A stretch of DNA of 64,000 nucleotides from Paenibacillus methanolicus (GCF_008124765.1 NZ_VNHS01000002.1:915730-979729); one strand, 5' to 3'. Shown: positions 44,701 through 53,442, numbered from the stretch's first letter. The notes: generated by a model from the sequence alone, not told the origin. Numbers and translations are program-made.

Positions 44701-47700
44701 GCGCCGTCAACTGCACCGGCTCCGTATCGCCCTCCCGGCGCATGACCGCAAGCGTCGCGATGTCCCGCCCCGCCGCCGGCGGCTCCCATTCGAGCCGGAC
44801 GCCGCCGCTTGCGGACAGCGACAGCTTCAGTTCGGCGAGCGCTGGCGCCGCCTTCGTCCTCGCGCTTGCCGCCGGACCGTTCGTCGTCCACGTTCCGCCG
44901 TCGGCGGAAGCCTCGACCTTGAGCTCGTATGCCGTATCCGGCTGAAGTCCGGTCAACTTCGCCGTTGTCGTGCCCGCCGGTACGTCCTTGACGACGCTGC
45001 CATAGCGCACTTGATAAGCCGTCGCGCGCTCAGCCGCCGTCCAGCCGACGGTAAGCGAGTCGTGACCGGTTTCCGTGACCGTAAGCGCGCTGCCCGACGG
45101 CCATGCGGCCGCCGCCGGCTCCGCCGCTTCGACGCTCGTCACGAACAGATCCAGCTGCTTGCGCAGCTCGCCGGTCACGAAGTTGTTCGCGCTGGTCTGG
45201 AACGTCATCCACCGTCCGTCTCCGCTCAAATCGCCGCGAACCGCCGAATCGTTGCCCTGCTGCGCCGGATCGTACGGCAGCGCAGCCCGGATGTTCGCGC
45301 CTTTAACCAAATCCCGCACGAAGACGTCCGCCTGGGCGTTCGTATCTCCTTTGACCAACGTCTGGTCGCTCGAGGTGAACGCCACGTAACGCCCGTCGTC
45401 GCTGATCGAGGCGCCTTCGCTGTAGCCCATTGGCGCTCTCCCGTCGTAAGGGACGACGACGGATTGCGGCGGCGTGCCCGGCGCGGCCTCGCGATCGACC
45501 AGGAAGACGCCGCCCATCCGGTTCTCCAGCTCGCCGATGCCGAACACGATATAACGCGCATCTTCGCTCATGTCATAGGTGGAGGCCCATCCCCGCTGGA
45601 ACCCTTCGTCGAACTTCGAAATCCAGGTCAGTTCCTTGGTTGCGAACGAATACGCGTAAATATCCTGCTTGCCGTTCTCGTCGCCGGGCACGATATCCGA
45701 TATCGTGGCGAACACGGCATGCGAACCATCGCCGCTGATCGTGCCGTTGGACAGATCCGGGGTCGTGCCGTCGGCCAGCGCCAGCCGGGCGAACGAGCGA
45801 TCCGCCCGCTCATAGCGGACGTAGTGGTAGTCGTCCGGCGCATCCGGCGTCAAGTTCCGCGCGCGGCTCGTGAATAAGATGCTGTCGCCGTTCGACGTGA
45901 TCGACGGCTGCCAGTTGCCCCCGTTCGCCTCCGTGCCGTCCGGCAGCACCGTGATTTTCTCGAGCGCCGCGACGTCCTCGTCGAATACGCCGTTCTGATC
46001 CGGGTCGCGGTCATGCAGGAATACGTCCCAGTTCTTGTTCGTATCCGGCGCGGCGGTCAGATTGGTCGCGCCGGAACCGAAGACGATGAACCGGCCGTTG
46101 CCGCTGATCTCGACTCCGCTGCTGGCGCCGTTCGCGGTTGTGCCGCTATTATCCAGCGCCCGGCTGATCAACGTCGTGCGTCCGAGCTCGCGGTCGTACA
46201 GAAACACGTCCTGTTCGCGGTTGTCGTCCCGCGCCGCGATGTCGGCGGCGTCGGTCGCGAAGACGATGTAGCGTCCGTCGTCGCTGATGCTCGATTCGTC
46301 GATGTCGCTCGCGGACATTTTGCCGCTCAACGGCCGGACGTTGACCCGCTCCACGCGCGGTCCCGCTCCTGTCGTCGCGCCTGCCCACTCCGAGGCTGAC
46401 CTATTGCCGTCGCCATCATACGCGAGCACCCGGAACTCATAGGCGGTCCGGTTCATGAGACCCGGCACCTCCGCCCACCCGTCTCCGCGGGCCAGCATCG
46501 GCGTCTCGCGCGGCTCGCCGCCGGCCTTCCGCCATTGCAGCTTGACGCCGGTCACGTCGAGATCGTCCGGATCCTGCCACGACACGCGCATCCCGCCCGG
46601 AATCGGCGTACCTTGCACGTTCGAGGCTTGCCCCGGCGCTTCCGTCTCCGGCTGCGCCGACGTATTGTCCGTCAGTTCGAGCGCGGATGCGGACCAGACG
46701 TAATCGGCGCTTCCCGCCTGTACGCGGAAGGAATACGACGTCTCCGGCGCGAGGCCCGCCGAGACGTGGCTCGCCCGGGACGTGATCGCTTCGAGCGCTC
46801 CGTTCCGATAGATCCGGTAGTGCGCGGCCCCTTCCGCGGCCGGCCACGATAAGGCGATATACGAAGCGCCGATGCGCGGCGCCGTCAATACCGCGCCTTC
46901 GGTCCAAGCCGGCGCCGAAGTTCCGGGATCCGGCAGAGCCGCGGCGTAAATATCGTAGAACCCGTCCGCATCCGCCGGGTCGAGCAAATTCGTCGCGTGG
47001 GACTCGAACGCCACCGTCCGGCCGTCCGCGCTGATGAACGCGCGCACGCTCCACTGGTCGCCCGAGCCGCCCGTCGCCGCTCGGCTAGCCCAGAACGTCC
47101 GGCCGAGCGCGCGGTCGCGGACGTACACGTCGGACACGCCCGTATCCGCGGGATCGAACGCGTTGTCCGTATGAAAAGCGACGAACCGCCCGTCCGCGCT
47201 GATCGTCGCGTCGTTGCTGGACAGCCTCCCTTTGATCCCGTCGGATCCGAAGCTTGCGACGTCGGTGAGCCCGATCAATCGATCGTAGACGAACACGTCC
47301 TGCTGACCGTCCGTATCGCCGGGCGCGAGATTGGACGCGTACGATTGATACGCCACATAGCGGCCGTCGGCGCTGATGAACGGGAAGCGGCTGTCGCCGT
47401 TGCCCTGAATGCCCTCGGCGGATACGCTAATCCGCTTCAAGCTCTCGCGCTTCGTATCGTATAGGAAGATGTCGCTGCGTTCGTTCGTATCGCCGCTCAC
47501 GAGGCTCTTATAATACGAGTCGAACGCGACGTAGCGGCCGTCCGCGCTGATCGAGACGCGCGGCAGCGGCGGCTGGCCGAAGACGAACACCTGATTCGAC
47601 GCCTGCTGCACCTTGCCGGTCAGCCGGTCCTTCACCATCACTTCCCAGCCGCTGAACGAATTCGGCTTCGGACCGGCGAAGGCGATATAGCGCCCGTCCG

Positions 47701-48505
47701 CGCTCATCTGGAACGGACTGCCCGCCGCCCCGTACGTCGAAGCCTGCACGTTGTCGAAGATTTTCTCGATCGTGCCGCTCTGGTCGTCATACAGGTACAG
47801 GTCCTCCTGCCAACCCGTATTGCCCGGCATATTTTGCGCCTTCGACGTAAACAGGACGAAGCGTCCATCGAGACTGATAACAGGCAGATAGCTATGGTTG
47901 TCCGCCTGCTGTCCGCCGTTGCCAAGGTTAATCCGCTTGGTCGTGCCGGTCCCCCGGTCATGCAGGAAAATATCGGCAAACCCGTTCGTATCGCCTTCGA
48001 CCAGATTGCTCGCCTTGGAGACGAACGCGAATTTCGTCCCGTCCCCGCTGACCGACGCCGTCTGGCTATCGCCCGTCGAGACGCCGCCCGCGGCGGGGCT
48101 TGCCTTGTACAGCGCGCCGTTCACGTTCGCGAGCAGCGCCGTTTCTGTCGGCTCGCCGTCCTCTTCGCCAGCCTCCGAGCCTTCCGCTTCGGGTTCGCCC
48201 GATTCCGGCTGTCCGCCGGCGTCGCCCCCGGCCGGGGCATCTTCCGCCTCGGCCTCGCCTCCAGCCTGCCCCGCCGCCGGATCGTCCGTCTCCGAATGTT
48301 CGATTATGACGTCCCCTTCGCCCGCGGTAATGTCCTGCACCCCTTCCAGCAGCTCCCGCAGCTGCGGACTGACCGCTTCCTCCGCGGTCTCCGCACCGTA
48401 TACATCCGGCTGCGCGACCGCGCCGAACAGCAAACACCCGATGAGCAACATCGGGATCCAATTCCATCGATTCTTAAAGCTTCGCTTTCGTTCGTTCCTG
48501 CCCAC
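38777..48505 (-). CDS. Giant SLH-anchored surface protein (3242 residues) with two beta-propellers
   Basis: GTG start with GGGAGG 9 bases upstream. There is a signal peptide to about 38, an acidic linker to about 118, a first WD40-like (PD40) propeller (about 145-530; repeats of SxDGRYVAFxSxxxNLxxGDTN), two FN3 domains (about 540-725), a second propeller (about 730-1120), two FN3 (about 1130-1305), carboxypeptidase-regulatory-like folds (about 1420-1660), a DUF11-like domain (about 1870-1960), a less familiar region (about 2060-2470), an SbsA-type Ig domain, two FN3 (about 2690-2875) and three SLH domains (about 3044-3235). It should be bound to the wall polymer. It shares a promoter motif with GH44. 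Confidence 0.9.
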   Translation of the reverse strand: MGRNERKRSFKNRWNWIPMLLIGCLLFGAVAQPDVYGAETAEEAVSPQLRELLEGVQDITAGEGDVIIEHSETDDPAAGQAGGEAEAEDAPAGGDAGGQPESGEPEAEGSEAGEEDGEPTETALLANVNGALYKASPAAGGVSTGDSQTASVSGDGTKFAFVSKASNLVEGDTNGFADIFLHDRGTGTTKRINLGNGGQQADNHSYLPVISLDGRFVLFTSKAQNMPGNTGWQEDLYLYDDQSGTIEKIFDNVQASTYGAAGSPFQMSADGRYIAFAGPKPNSFSGWEVMVKDRLTGKVQQASNQVFVFGQPPLPRVSISADGRYVAFDSYYKSLVSGDTNERSDIFLYDTKRESLKRISVSAEGIQGNGDSRFPFISADGRYVAYQSYASNLAPGDTDGQQDVFVYDRLIGLTDVASFGSDGIKGRLSSNDATISADGRFVAFHTDNAFDPADTGVSDVYVRDRALGRTFWASRAATGGSGDQWSVRAFISADGRTVAFESHATNLLDPADADGFYDIYAAALPDPGTSAPAWTEGAVLTAPRIGASYIALSWPAAEGAAHYRIYRNGALEAITSRASHVSAGLAPETSYSFRVQAGSADYVWSASALELTDNTSAQPETEAPGQASNVQGTPIPGGMRVSWQDPDDLDVTGVKLQWRKAGGEPRETPMLARGDGWAEVPGLMNRTAYEFRVLAYDGDGNRSASEWAGATTGAGPRVERVNVRPLSGKMSASDIDESSISDDGRYIVFATDAADIAARDDNREQDVFLYDRELGRTTLISRALDNSGTTANGASSGVEISGNGRFIVFGSGATNLTAAPDTNKNWDVFLHDRDPDQNGVFDEDVAALEKITVLPDGTEANGGNWQPSITSNGDSILFTSRARNLTPDAPDDYHYVRYERADRSFARLALADGTTPDLSNGTISGDGSHAVFATISDIVPGDENGKQDIYAYSFATKELTWISKFDEGFQRGWASTYDMSEDARYIVFGIGELENRMGGVFLVDREAAPGTPPQSVVVPYDGRAPMGYSEGASISDDGRYVAFTSSDQTLVKGDTNAQADVFVRDLVKGANIRAALPYDPAQQGNDSAVRGDLSGDGRWMTFQTSANNFVTGELRKQLDLFVTSVEAAEPAAAAWPSGSALTVTETGHDSLTVGWTAAERATAYQVRYGSVVKDVPAGTTTAKLTGLQPDTAYELKVEASADGGTWTTNGPAASARTKAAPALAELKLSLSASGGVRLEWEPPAAGRDIATLAVMRREGDTEPVQLTALEDLSVRAYTDDTTQAGKTYRYSLVAKDSQGASAPYTHERVITVRTLAVTGVHYAMPLYANTYAGLGDRIDFIFLSEPGADAAGSIVYETTGGATRELSVPIKAEGVTGRYKGSVNIPGEAVRLLSSEVWAEKDGQRAAAAAWSEPIAVGGSLQINITGNRALAQQAILTVRSEQAEAVRTTRPGASGALLLKGMAPAKDYQLTLLHPESGDLLLDAPPSQVAVAAGERTTFAIEPQDTVRVSITASTPSNQPAGGAKVTIAEPGSGRSYTAVTNASGQAQFGVLAEMDGKTVRIRVEAGSDRLLPSETTSKLARGVNGAAVELPWNAEAVVRGTVNGQSGEKIAGATVTIRQGDAIFTAQADGEGRYEARVLRGAATIQASIPPYTHGPWIARTLESGVTEIPLRIEEPLPSKIEVKLFTRAAGGAWIGPHELDWRTFAHYHIDSPHLLLTRSNPLVVKANPGEKVEICANGVEAGMPIVCGETVISAERTGHIELRLEEAGALAVADLKETLDPEALNTWKLFARGREGARRLIADGTWHERRMQWQLPQAGEYELEVFGPDEKGYVKRTFNAAADQTVNLGQIAFAGDEWFGGRDGNEVTLDRDVLTPGTDMLVRASVRNQGGQTAKDVKLVLDIPAGTSLVEGSVLHGGHPRTPIRDGGRIALTLGDLPARLGSVVQYRLQADENEPAEALAIVPKIVYTIGGEQREEAIGTVTAELLHLTLDAPGTIGRKDVRLGGRAPADSRVVVLEGARVLGETMATPGGFWSLKAELAGEGATAIHRIRAEAVKGERHYASDSAMIRYDEGHPEMMSFTMKQADGREVQLDPADGTGRFPYVYVPGLPFSFALNFNKPELVRDVVFRFGDASMPAGQDDKGVFRAVISGAHAGRVSVSYRTIQAAGAQTPPPAEELEGQLPPAFQDLKDKELDVSERTPGATRQTAKLKGTIPTSGGDVDMSLGVTMERKQYVPTAADLARERETGVALYGLQMSHGFRDGKLTIELSAYMPDTGEGLTTQRAMALLTEGGLGIRSGTSGSPRTASLSGAALNAAVNVVATRLSAAFASRAGDMTWKTIDAGYSLVDGLGVNDTLSEMSAILDQVTDGCSTSAVNRYVNELDSLYTRLIVYESTKAAMMIVGVLAGPETFGLGTIAMFMLTNAAGKVLDGEMAGRLQGLRNAIANDAECRDEEDDDDDDRPDDDLADPEWIHDPSGYVYEVTEDNRIPDVQATALRWNEEAGAWQVWNAEWYGQLNPMYTNGAGRYGWDVPEGKWKVRYEKEGYLPAESRELIVLPPHFDVNVAMVSTQPASVTRAVAAAGGGSVDVAFNRHVMTDDVNGQLFTISDAASGETVPGEWAAVDVIAYDGKQVALTVRFTPDAPLTVGGTYALAVDAAVQSYAGVPMTAAYEAEFLVTEADETPPLGVTEVNATADASQIMLGWQETADPDLLRVDVQYRVKGSTGEPRTASAEPGAEWMLLNGLASGTVYAIDVLAVDAAGNASKTAIEARTAGEQLAGADVLAPKPAAEVRLTPGSGSIAVTWTDPADADLDGVIVSWRKSGDGEAADTAQVAKGAQRHVIDGLAASTAYEVTLYVVDKSGNESSGETLTARTSAGTSGGPGGNPGPGPVTGGQTGEPDDKPDAEGSESTELTVEGGQHRLLDGKLTLQLAANSVRASTELTAEQLAAPTTPAGWTVASPAYRLHVGGGSLLKRAALSVTYDASLLKGADPRKLGVYRQDDAAASGWSHMGGIVDTKHQLVTAPMTDSGTYAVMAYEPSFQDLAGHWGREAIELLASRHLAAGAPDGRFYPNRGITRAEFAKLLVLLARALPETEVGTNAGDSLPKPRPFADVPGGAWYAVYVNEAAALGFVRGADGKFRPNDAVTREEMVAMLARVMGAASAGSSNAASVLTEFRDADSVSGWAKEAVAAAVREGWLTGAAGQLAPQRTASRAEAAALVARVMERSGAVIADSPM

Positions 48506-48573
48506 TTTCGCGTTCCTCCCTGTCTACGCTTGGCATGTACGCGTCATCCGCGCATGCCGCTGTTATGCTACTC

Positions 48574-48628
48574 ATCGTAAACGCTCGCAGGAGGGGCAGC
48601 CAGTGACCGGCTGTCACCATTTTTGTCA
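48574..48628 (-). promoter_or_regulatory. SLH-gene promoter with the three-block operator
   Basis: On the minus strand TGACAAA, GTGACAG and GTCACT (48628-48602) keep the same 4- and 3-base gaps as at the GH44 gene, and TACGAT (48579-48574) again follows after 22 bases, within the identical TACGATGAG. The -10 lies about 70 bases before the GTG start. Confidence 0.7.
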
Positions 48629-48789
48629 TCGGCCGCCGCGACCGTCATGACGAAAGATGACAATTGTTCGGCAGCATGAGGAGACGACGAGCGGCAGTCG
48701 CACGGATTCGATTTTTCTATAGCTCCAGGTTGGCAAGATCCGAATTTATCGCGGCGCATTGTACGCGATACGCAGAATTCGCGGCGATG

Positions 48790-48818
48790 CTGAAACGTAC
48801 TCATCCGCAAGCTATAAT
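48790..48818 (+). promoter_or_regulatory. Candidate catalase promoter
   Basis: CTGAAA and a perfect TATAAT are 17 bases apart. A second candidate (TTGCGC at 48859, TATGAT at 48881, 16 apart) is closer to the gene. No clear PerR box was seen. The rest of 48629-48920 holds no gene. Confidence 0.45.
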
Positions 48819-48920
48819 GTTTGTCTATATCTCGTAAATCCGCGCGTATTCCGCAGGATTGCGCGATCCCGATAGCTTGCTATGATGGACATGCAATCAT
48901 CCGATTTGGGAGGTTAGATC

Positions 48921-50375
48921 ATGGACGTAAGACCAACGTTAACGACAAGCTGGGGCGCTCCCGTCGGCGACAACCAGCACTCGATGACCGCCGGCTCCCG
49001 CGGCCCGGCCCTCATCCAGGACGTGCACCTGCTGGAGAAGCTGGGGCACTTCAACCGGGAGCGCGTGCCCGAGCGCGTCGTGCATGCGAAGGGAGCCGGA
49101 GCGCACGGCTGCTTCGAGGTGACGAACAACATGTCCGCCTATACGAAGGCTTCATTCCTCTCCGAGGTCGGCCAACGGACGCCGCTGTTCGTCCGCTTCT
49201 CGACGGTGGCCGGCGAGCTCGGTTCGGCCGATACCGTGCGCGACCCGCGCGGCTTCGCCGTCAAATTCTACACCGAAGAAGGCAACTACGACCTGGTCGG
49301 CAACAACACGCCGGTCTTCTTCATCCGCGACGCCATCAAGTTTCCGGACTTCATCCATACGCAGAAGCGGCATCCGCAAACCCATCTGAAGAACCCGAAC
49401 GCCGTCTGGGATTTCTGGTCGCTCTCCCCGGAGTCGCTGCACCAGGTGACGATTCTCATGTCGGACCGGGGCATCCCCGCCACGCTGCGCCATATGCACG
49501 GCTTCGGCAGCCATACCTTCAAGTGGGTGAACGCGAATGGACAAGCGTCATGGGTCAAATACCATTTCAAGACCGAGCAGGGCATCCGCAACCTCGACGT
49601 CGATCTGGCCGCGCGTTTGGCCGGCGAACAGCCGGATTACCATATCGAGGATTTGTTCCAAGCGATCGACAAAGGCGACTTCCCGGCTTGGACGTTGTAC
49701 GTGCAAATCATGCCTTACGAAGATGCGCGCGCCTACCGCTTCGATCCGTTCGACGTGACCAAAGTATGGTCGCAGAAGGATTACCCGCTCATCCAAGTCG
49801 GCCGGATGGTGCTGGACCGCAATCCCGTCAACTATTTCGCCGAAGTCGAACAGGCGACGTTCTCGCCCGGCGCCTTCGTCCCCGGCATTGAAGCGTCGCC
49901 GGACAAAATGCTGCAGGGCCGACTGTTCGCCTATGCCGACGCTCATCGGTACCGGGTCGGCGCCAACCATAACACGCTGCCGATCAACAAGCCGGTCGCG
50001 CCGGTGCACCACTATCAGCGCGACGGCGCGATGCGGGCGGACGGCAACGGCGGAAGCGGCGTCTACTACGAGCCGAACAGCTACGGCGACGCGGCCGACA
50101 ATGCGGCGTACAAGCCGGCGCCGTTCGAGGTGGAAGGCCTGGCCGATAGCGTCGCCTACGACCGCGACGACCATTACGCGCAAGCCGGCGACCTATACCG
50201 GCTCATGAGCGAAGAAGAGAAGTCGCGCCTGGTGCGCAACATCGTTCTGGCCATGCAGCCGGTCGAGAGAGAGGAGATCAAGCTGCGCCAGCTCGCGCAC
50301 TTCTACAAAGCCGATCCCGATTACGGGCAGCGCGTCGCGGAAGGGCTTGGTCTGAGCATCCCGCAGTTGGTTTAA
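48921..50375 (+). CDS. katA: Monofunctional haem catalase
   Basis: This 484-residue small-subunit catalase has the active-site His55 in [12 protein letters not shown], the following Ser/Asn region ([39 protein letters not shown]) and the proximal haem Tyr in [14 protein letters not shown]. The length is typical of KatA in Bacillales. GGGAGG lies about 9 bases before the ATG. Adjacent quinone-stress genes and Dps suggest a peroxide/electrophile defence block. Confidence 0.95.
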   Translation: MDVRPTLTTSWGAPVGDNQHSMTAGSRGPALIQDVHLLEKLGHFNRERVPERVVHAKGAGAHGCFEVTNNMSAYTKASFLSEVGQRTPLFVRFSTVAGELGSADTVRDPRGFAVKFYTEEGNYDLVGNNTPVFFIRDAIKFPDFIHTQKRHPQTHLKNPNAVWDFWSLSPESLHQVTILMSDRGIPATLRHMHGFGSHTFKWVNANGQASWVKYHFKTEQGIRNLDVDLAARLAGEQPDYHIEDLFQAIDKGDFPAWTLYVQIMPYEDARAYRFDPFDVTKVWSQKDYPLIQVGRMVLDRNPVNYFAEVEQATFSPGAFVPGIEASPDKMLQGRLFAYADAHRYRVGANHNTLPINKPVAPVHHYQRDGAMRADGNGGSGVYYEPNSYGDAADNAAYKPAPFEVEGLADSVAYDRDDHYAQAGDLYRLMSEEEKSRLVRNIVLAMQPVEREEIKLRQLAHFYKADPDYGQRVAEGLGLSIPQLV

Positions 50376-50750
50376 GCGACGCCGGGTACCGGCAGCTTCG
50401 CGCGGCAAGTCAATGCGGGCTGCCGGTTCTGCATGCTCGAGCGTATACGAATAGAAGCGGTCGCTACCTCTATCAGCGGCTGAACCGGGTTATGAGCTGC
50501 GACAGGCTCGCCTCTTACGGATCAAATCGACTTCGGTTGCTTGTTCGCGTTCGCGCTCGCGCCTGTGTCCGAGCAATTATGATACCTATAGCAACGAAAC
50601 TTTACAGGGCGGAGCATGGCTCCCCCTGTTTCGGCATGTCCGGCGATAGTGAGCCTAGCCCGAGGCGTTGACGGACAACGCGCAAGAGCGCCGCAGGCAT
50701 GAAGCCTGGGGCGCCGTTGGTCTTGCTAGGCATGAAAGCTGCGCTGACGA
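50376..50750. other. Intergenic region with two hairpins, no gene seen
   Basis: A hairpin at 50389-50430 (ACCGGCAGC / GCTGCCGGT) follows katA and may end its transcript, though no T run follows. A second at 50687-50715 (minus strand GGCGCC-AGGC-TTCAT-GCCT-GGCGCT) lies downstream of the GAPDH gene and may end that operon. No convincing ORF lies between. Confidence 0.4.
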
Positions 50751-51752
50751 TTAACCCTTCTCCGCCAAATATGCCGCCACTTCGGCCAACCGGGACGCAT
50801 AGCCCCACTCGTTGTCGTACCAGGCGGCCACCGACAGCAGCCCGCCTTGCACGTGCGTAAGCGGCAGATCGATAATCGAGGAATGCGGATCGGCGACGAT
50901 GCGCGAGGACGCCCACTCGCCTTCCAGCACGTCGAGCACGCCCTTCAGCTCGCCTTCCACTGCCGCCGCGAGGAACATATCGTTGATCTGCTCTGCCGTG
51001 CACGGCTTCTCCGTGACGAGGTTCAGCTCCGCGATGCTGCCGGTGCGGGTCGGAATGCGATACGCCTTGCCCGTGATTTGGAGATCCGGCCAAATGAACT
51101 TGAGCGCCTTGGCCGCGCCCGAGGACGAAGGAATGATGTTCTCCGCCGCGGCCCAAGAGTCGCGACGGTCTCTCATCGGCTGGTCGGTCAGCGACTGCGT
51201 GTTCGTGTACGAATGGACGGTGGAGAACAGGCCGTACTGAATCCCGAAGTTCTCGCGCACGAGCTTGACGACGGGCGCCAGCGCATTCGTCGTGCAGCTG
51301 GCCATGCTGATGATCCGATGCTTATCCGGATCGAAGCTGTCCAGGTTAATGCCCTTGAGCAGCACCGCGTCGCAATCTTCTAGACTCTTGCTCGGTCCGC
51401 TCACGAGCACCCGCTTCGCCCCGCGGTCGAGATGCTGCTGCGCGACCGGGCGCGTCACCGCGCGTCCGGTACAGTCGACGACCAGATCGACGCCTAGCGA
51501 CGCCCAATCCGGAATTTCCTTGGCGGCGTTCAAGTAGACGATCTCCCGATCGCCGATGACGAAGCGCCCTTCTTGACCGGCTACCGGCTCCGGCCAACGC
51601 TTGTAGTTCGTATCGACTTCGAAGAGCGCGGCCAGCGTCGCCTCGTCTTTAATATCCGATACCGAATACGGCACGAACAGATCATTTTGCAACGCCGCGC
51701 GCAGCAGCTGTCTTCCGATGCGGCCGAAGCCGTAAATCGCGATTTTACCCAT
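50751..51752 (-). CDS. Glyceraldehyde-3-phosphate dehydrogenase paralogue
   Basis: The 333-residue form starts at the ATG at 51752 behind GAAGGAGG. It has a Rossmann motif (IAIYGFGRIGRQ), catalytic Cys near 156 in ASCTTN, a His in HSYTNTQSLTD and a C-terminal WYDNEWGYA. SWAAAENIIPSSSGAAKAL differs from the usual glycolytic RAAAxNIIPTSTGAAKAV, so this is probably a side branch and not the main gap gene. It follows the nitroreductase by 15 bases, last in the electrophile operon. Confidence 0.88.
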   Translation of the reverse strand: MGKIAIYGFGRIGRQLLRAALQNDLFVPYSVSDIKDEATLAALFEVDTNYKRWPEPVAGQEGRFVIGDREIVYLNAAKEIPDWASLGVDLVVDCTGRAVTRPVAQQHLDRGAKRVLVSGPSKSLEDCDAVLLKGINLDSFDPDKHRIISMASCTTNALAPVVKLVRENFGIQYGLFSTVHSYTNTQSLTDQPMRDRRDSWAAAENIIPSSSGAAKALKFIWPDLQITGKAYRIPTRTGSIAELNLVTEKPCTAEQINDMFLAAAVEGELKGVLDVLEGEWASSRIVADPHSSIIDLPLTHVQGGLLSVAAWYDNEWGYASRLAEVAAYLAEKG

Positions 51753-51767
51753 GATGGCCTCCTTCAA

Positions 51768-52367
51768 TTAGGTGAAGAACTTGACGCGGTCGGACAGCGG
51801 ATGGAAGTCCTTCTCGCCCGGCTCCGCCGTCGGCTTGCCGAACGGCATCTGGGCGATCAGCTTCCAATCGGCCGGCAGATCCCACGACTGGCGCACTTCC
51901 TCGTCGATCAGCGGGTTGTAGTGCTGGAGCGAAGCGCCCAGACCTTCCTGCTCGAGCGCCGTCCACACGATGAACTGCAGCATCGCCGACGATTGGTTGG
52001 ACCAGATCGGGAAATTGTCGGCGTACGTCGCGAACTGATTTTGCATGCCTTCCACAATCGATTGATCCTCGAAGAACAGAATCGTCCCGTAGCCGGCGGA
52101 GAATGCGTTCATCCGCTCGTTGGTCGGGCCGAATTGCGCCGCCGGCACGATCTTGCGGAGCGTCTCCCGCGTAATGTTCCACAGCCGGTCGGACTGCTCG
52201 CCTAGCAGCACGACGACGCGCGCGCTCTGGGAATTGAAGGCGGTCGGCGCGTATTTGACGGCATCGTTGACGATCGTATGGATCCGCTCCTCCGACGCGA
52301 CGCGCTCCTTGCTAAGTCCGTAGTACGATCTTCTTTCTTGGACGGCTTTCATGAAATCATGGCTCAT
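51768..52367 (-). CDS. Nitroreductase-family oxidoreductase (MhqN-like)
   Basis: This 199-residue FMN-binding fold has the N-terminal RRSYYGL FMN motif, APTAFNSQSARVVVL and a C-terminal KLIAQMPFGKPTAEPGEKDFHPL. These are features of the YfhC/MhqN-type small nitroreductases that reduce quinones or nitro compounds with NAD(P)H. It lies between the esterase and GAPDH genes. Confidence 0.88.
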   Translation of the reverse strand: MSHDFMKAVQERRSYYGLSKERVASEERIHTIVNDAVKYAPTAFNSQSARVVVLLGEQSDRLWNITRETLRKIVPAAQFGPTNERMNAFSAGYGTILFFEDQSIVEGMQNQFATYADNFPIWSNQSSAMLQFIVWTALEQEGLGASLQHYNPLIDEEVRQSWDLPADWKLIAQMPFGKPTAEPGEKDFHPLSDRVKFFT

Positions 52368-52420
52368 TGCGAAATCCTCCTAAAAATCATGTTTATGTTC
52401 ATGGGGATGATCACATAACG

Positions 52421-52459
52421 ATCCCCCGCATGGAAGCCTTCCGCCTCCGCGCGGGGGAT
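52421..52459 (-). promoter_or_regulatory. Intra-operon hairpin
   Basis: ATCCCCCGC pairs perfectly with GCGGGGGAT in the 121-bp gap between the esterase and nitroreductase genes. It has no T run, so RNA processing or partial attenuation is more likely than full termination. Confidence 0.45.
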
Positions 52460-52488
52460 ATGTCGTTCATGCCTCGCGTCGTGTCTGA

Positions 52489-53442
52489 CTATGCCTTCAG
52501 CCAAGCGTTGGCGAGGAGCATCGCGCCGCGCGCAGCCGCCGTGTCCGCCAGCGCGTTCAGCATGACGAAGTCGTGGATGATGCCCTGGAATCGGGCCGTC
52601 GTCACGCGGACGCCCGCTTCGCGCAGCTTGTTCGCGTACGCTTCCCCTTCATCGCGCAGCACGTCGGCCTCCGCCGTAATGACGAGCGCCTCCGGCAAGC
52701 CCTCGAGCTGCTCCTTCGTCGCGCGAAGCGGCGACGCGTAGATCGTCTCCCGCTCGCTTGCGGTCGTCGTGTATTGGTCCCAGAACCACGCCATCGCGTC
52801 GCGGCGCAGGAAGTAGCCGGTCGCGAACTCGTGGTACGAGCCCGTGTCGTTGCCCGCGTCGGTCACCGGGTAGAAGAGCAATTGCTTGCGAATCTTCGGT
52901 CCCTTGCGCTCCTTCGCGAGCAGCGTGATCACGGCGGTCATGTTGCCCCCGACGCTGTCGCCCGCGACGGTCAGGCGCTCCGTATCCATGCCCTGCGCTT
53001 CGCCGCTTGCTTCGATCCACTGCAGAACGGCATAGATTTCTTCCAGCGCCGTCGGATATTTCGCTTCCGGAGACAGGCTGTAGTTCGGGAAGACGACTGC
53101 CGCTTCCGCGCCGACGGCCAGCTCGCGGACGAGACGGTCATGCGTGTGCGCATTGCCGAATACCCAACCCGCGCCGTGGATGTACAAGATGACCGGGAGC
53201 TTCGCCGGCGCGTTCTGCGGACGCAGAATGCGAATCGACACTTCCCCGCTCGGCCCGCCTTGGATGGTCAGATCCTGAATATCGACCGCCGGCTTCGCGA
53301 TATCGCCGCTTTGCACCTCATCGACGGTCTCGCGTCCTTTCGCCGGTCCCAGATCGAACAGATACGGCGGATTGGCCGTCGCTTCCACGAATTGCCGAGC
53401 GGCTTCCTCGAGCACTACTTTGCTCACGACTTGCTTGGTCAT
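52489..53442 (-). CDS. HSL-family alpha/beta-hydrolase (esterase)
   Basis: The 317-residue form starts at the ATG at 53442 behind AAAAGGAG; a TTG three codons earlier is less likely. It has an HSL oxyanion motif (YIHGAGWVFG), nucleophile elbow GDSVGGN, Asp in ITAEADVLRDEG and His in IIHDFVML. It lies 45 bases after the dioxygenase gene. In B. subtilis the quinone-stress regulon also contains an esterase (MhqD), but that is a different hydrolase type. Confidence 0.88.
   Translation of the reverse strand: MTKQVVSKVVLEEAARQFVEATANPPYLFDLGPAKGRETVDEVQSGDIAKPAVDIQDLTIQGGPSGEVSIRILRPQNAPAKLPVILYIHGAGWVFGNAHTHDRLVRELAVGAEAAVVFPNYSLSPEAKYPTALEEIYAVLQWIEASGEAQGMDTERLTVAGDSVGGNMTAVITLLAKERKGPKIRKQLLFYPVTDAGNDTGSYHEFATGYFLRRDAMAWFWDQYTTTASERETIYASPLRATKEQLEGLPEALVITAEADVLRDEGEAYANKLREAGVRVTTARFQGIIHDFVMLNALADTAAARGAMLLANAWLKA

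Noticed and set aside
44240..45877. 545-codon plus-strand ORF opposite the SLH gene
   Set aside because: Arg-rich shadow frame without start signals.
48813..48835. PerR box before katA
   Set aside because: The AT-rich stretch lacks the inverted-repeat pattern of known PerR sites.
50602..51156. Minus-strand ORF overlapping the GAPDH gene end
   Set aside because: Out of frame with GAPDH over most of its length and without a ribosome site.
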